Assembly (NCBI GenBank): GCA_963742715.1
Contig: CAVUMR010000002.1
Coordinates: 2,728,001-2,792,000, forward strand
From: CAVUMR01 sp963742715
Lineage (GTDB): Bacteria; Actinomycetota; Actinomycetes; Mycobacteriales; Micromonosporaceae
DNA length: 64,000 bases
Direction: 5' to 3'
In this document: piece by piece, positions 63,484-64,000 of the stretch
Layout of the letters: each line of letters starts with the position of its first letter
Numbering within the stretch: the stretch's first letter is position 1
Position numbers and translations under genes: made by a program
Notes under the pieces: generated by a model
The model's input: only the letters and a program-made list of their open reading frames with translations
Told to the model about the DNA's origin: nothing
The model's database searches: none

Positions 63484-63744
63484 GTGGCCAGCGTCGCTGA
63501 CGTAAAGACCGCGATCGATGCCGCCCTGCAGCAGGTGGAGGAGGGTCAGGACGCGGTACGGGTGGCCACCGAGAAGCTCGACGAGGCGCAGCAGTGCCTG
63601 GCCGTGGCGGTCGAGGGCAGCGGCCACGAGTCGATAGAAACGGCTCAGGCCGCCCTCGCACAGGCCAACCAGGAGTTGGCCGATTGCCTGGCCGCGACCG
63701 CCGAAGCGGTCCGGCACTCCCAGCTGTACGTCGCGACGCTGTAG
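63484..63744 (+). CDS. Small alpha-helical protein, partner of the downstream gene
   Basis: 86 residues from GTG 63484 with AGGAGG 5 bases upstream. Almost entirely helical heptads (VKTAIDAALQQVEEGQDAVRVATEKLDEAQQCL, AQAALAQANQELADCLAATAEAV), with no signal peptide or membrane segment. This resembles the small helical proteins (DUF6244-like, from memory) encoded just before candidate polymorphic toxins in Micromonosporaceae. It is 3 bases from the next gene, so certainly co-transcribed. Function unproven. Confidence 0.7.
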   Translation: MASVADVKTAIDAALQQVEEGQDAVRVATEKLDEAQQCLAVAVEGSGHESIETAQAALAQANQELADCLAATAEAVRHSQLYVATL

Positions 63745-63747
63745 CTC

Positions 63748-64000
63748 ATGTCGACGGTCGAGGAGTACGGCGCACGACTGCGCGCGATCGGCGACGACCT
63801 TCCGATGGCTCAACTGCTGTACGCCGCGGACCGGCTCGAGAACGCGGCAGCGCTGCTCGCGCAGAGCCTGGACGGAAGCGCCCGGCGGGACGGCCTGGCC
63901 GCGCTCCGCGCGGCGGGCGAACGGCTCACCGCGACCCTCACCATGCTGGGTGCCACCCGCGAGTCGATGGAGACGTACCTGGCCGCCATCGGTCTGCCCG
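63748..64000 (+). CDS. Helical N-terminal region of a larger protein, cut by right edge (candidate polymorphic toxin)
   Basis: Translation from ATG 63748 (3 bases after the previous stop) gives 84 visible residues beginning MSTVEEYGARLRAIGDDLP and continuing as Ala/Leu-rich helices to the window end. In Micromonosporaceae similar N-termini, following a small helical partner, precede variable C-terminal toxin domains such as SCP1.201-like deaminases (recollection, not shown here). The decisive C-terminus lies outside the window, so function is open. Confidence 0.55.
   Translation, partial: MSTVEEYGARLRAIGDDLPMAQLLYAADRLENAAALLAQSLDGSARRDGLAALRAAGERLTATLTMLGATRESMETYLAAIGLP

Overview
This 64 kb window is GC-rich actinobacterial chromosome. 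Several traits point to a mycelial or Micromonosporaceae-type actinomycete (possibly Actinocatenispora or a relative): the GlgE glycogen pathway, a NucS mismatch endonuclease, crotonyl-CoA carboxylase/reductase, isobutyryl-CoA mutase, two DivIVA-like coiled-coil proteins, many GTG starts, and -10 boxes placed for leaderless mRNAs. From memory, the gene content resembles the Streptomyces coelicolor neighbourhood running from nucS through filP/scy, mce, thiolase, meaB and icmA to the GlgE and glgP cluster. The genus is inference. No rRNA, tRNA, CRISPR array or prophage was seen.

Layout. 0-1 kb: secreted cell-wall amidase, cut by the left edge. 1-5 kb: glgP and a ROK repressor on the minus strand. 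5-10 kb: a divergent amino-sugar-type ABC importer (binding protein, two permeases, no ATPase) and a NagZ-type GH3 enzyme, preceded by three 62-bp hairpin repeats. 10-24 kb: the GlgE pathway (glgE, treS, maltokinase, glgB), interrupted by two esterases, an ATP-grasp ligase, a PH-domain protein and a glutamate-cysteine-ligase-like enzyme. 23.6-24.9 kb: a DUF559/Vsr-fold gene flanked by two nearly identical 68-bp palindromes. 24.9-43.5 kb: giant NAD-glutamate dehydrogenase, penicillin-binding lipoprotein, arginase-family protein with a long disordered tail, thioredoxin/TPR protein, icmA, MarR regulator, Asp23-like protein and an ABC export or lipoprotein-handling system. 43.6-47.9 kb: meaB, thiolase, methylmalonyl-CoA epimerase and ccr, which together with icmA form a C4/C5 acyl-CoA module. 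48-52.5 kb: two DivIVA-like proteins and an AI-2E-type membrane protein. 52.5-59 kb: hydrolases, a duplicated 3-hydroxyacyl-CoA dehydrogenase, an SDR and an aldehyde dehydrogenase. 59.1-60.2 kb: an intact IS481-family insertion with target duplication. 60.3-64 kb: nucS, an XRE regulator, an enoyl-CoA hydratase relative lacking catalytic glutamates, a DUF4126 protein, and a pair of small helical proteins cut by the right edge.

Genes between about 7.1-13.6 kb and 43.9-49.2 kb carry many one-base frame breaks, mostly apparent insertions. Conserved protein continues on both sides of each break. I annotate those genes as single loci and regard the breaks as probable sequence errors. The 30 kb between the two clusters reads cleanly, including a 5.1 kb gene.

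Working together: TreS turns trehalose into maltose, maltokinase makes maltose-1-phosphate, GlgE polymerises it, GlgB branches the glucan and GlgP degrades it. Ccr, epimerase, MeaB and the mutase link acetyl-CoA or butyryl-CoA to branched and odd-chain acyl-CoAs. The DivIVA-like pair probably serves polar growth.
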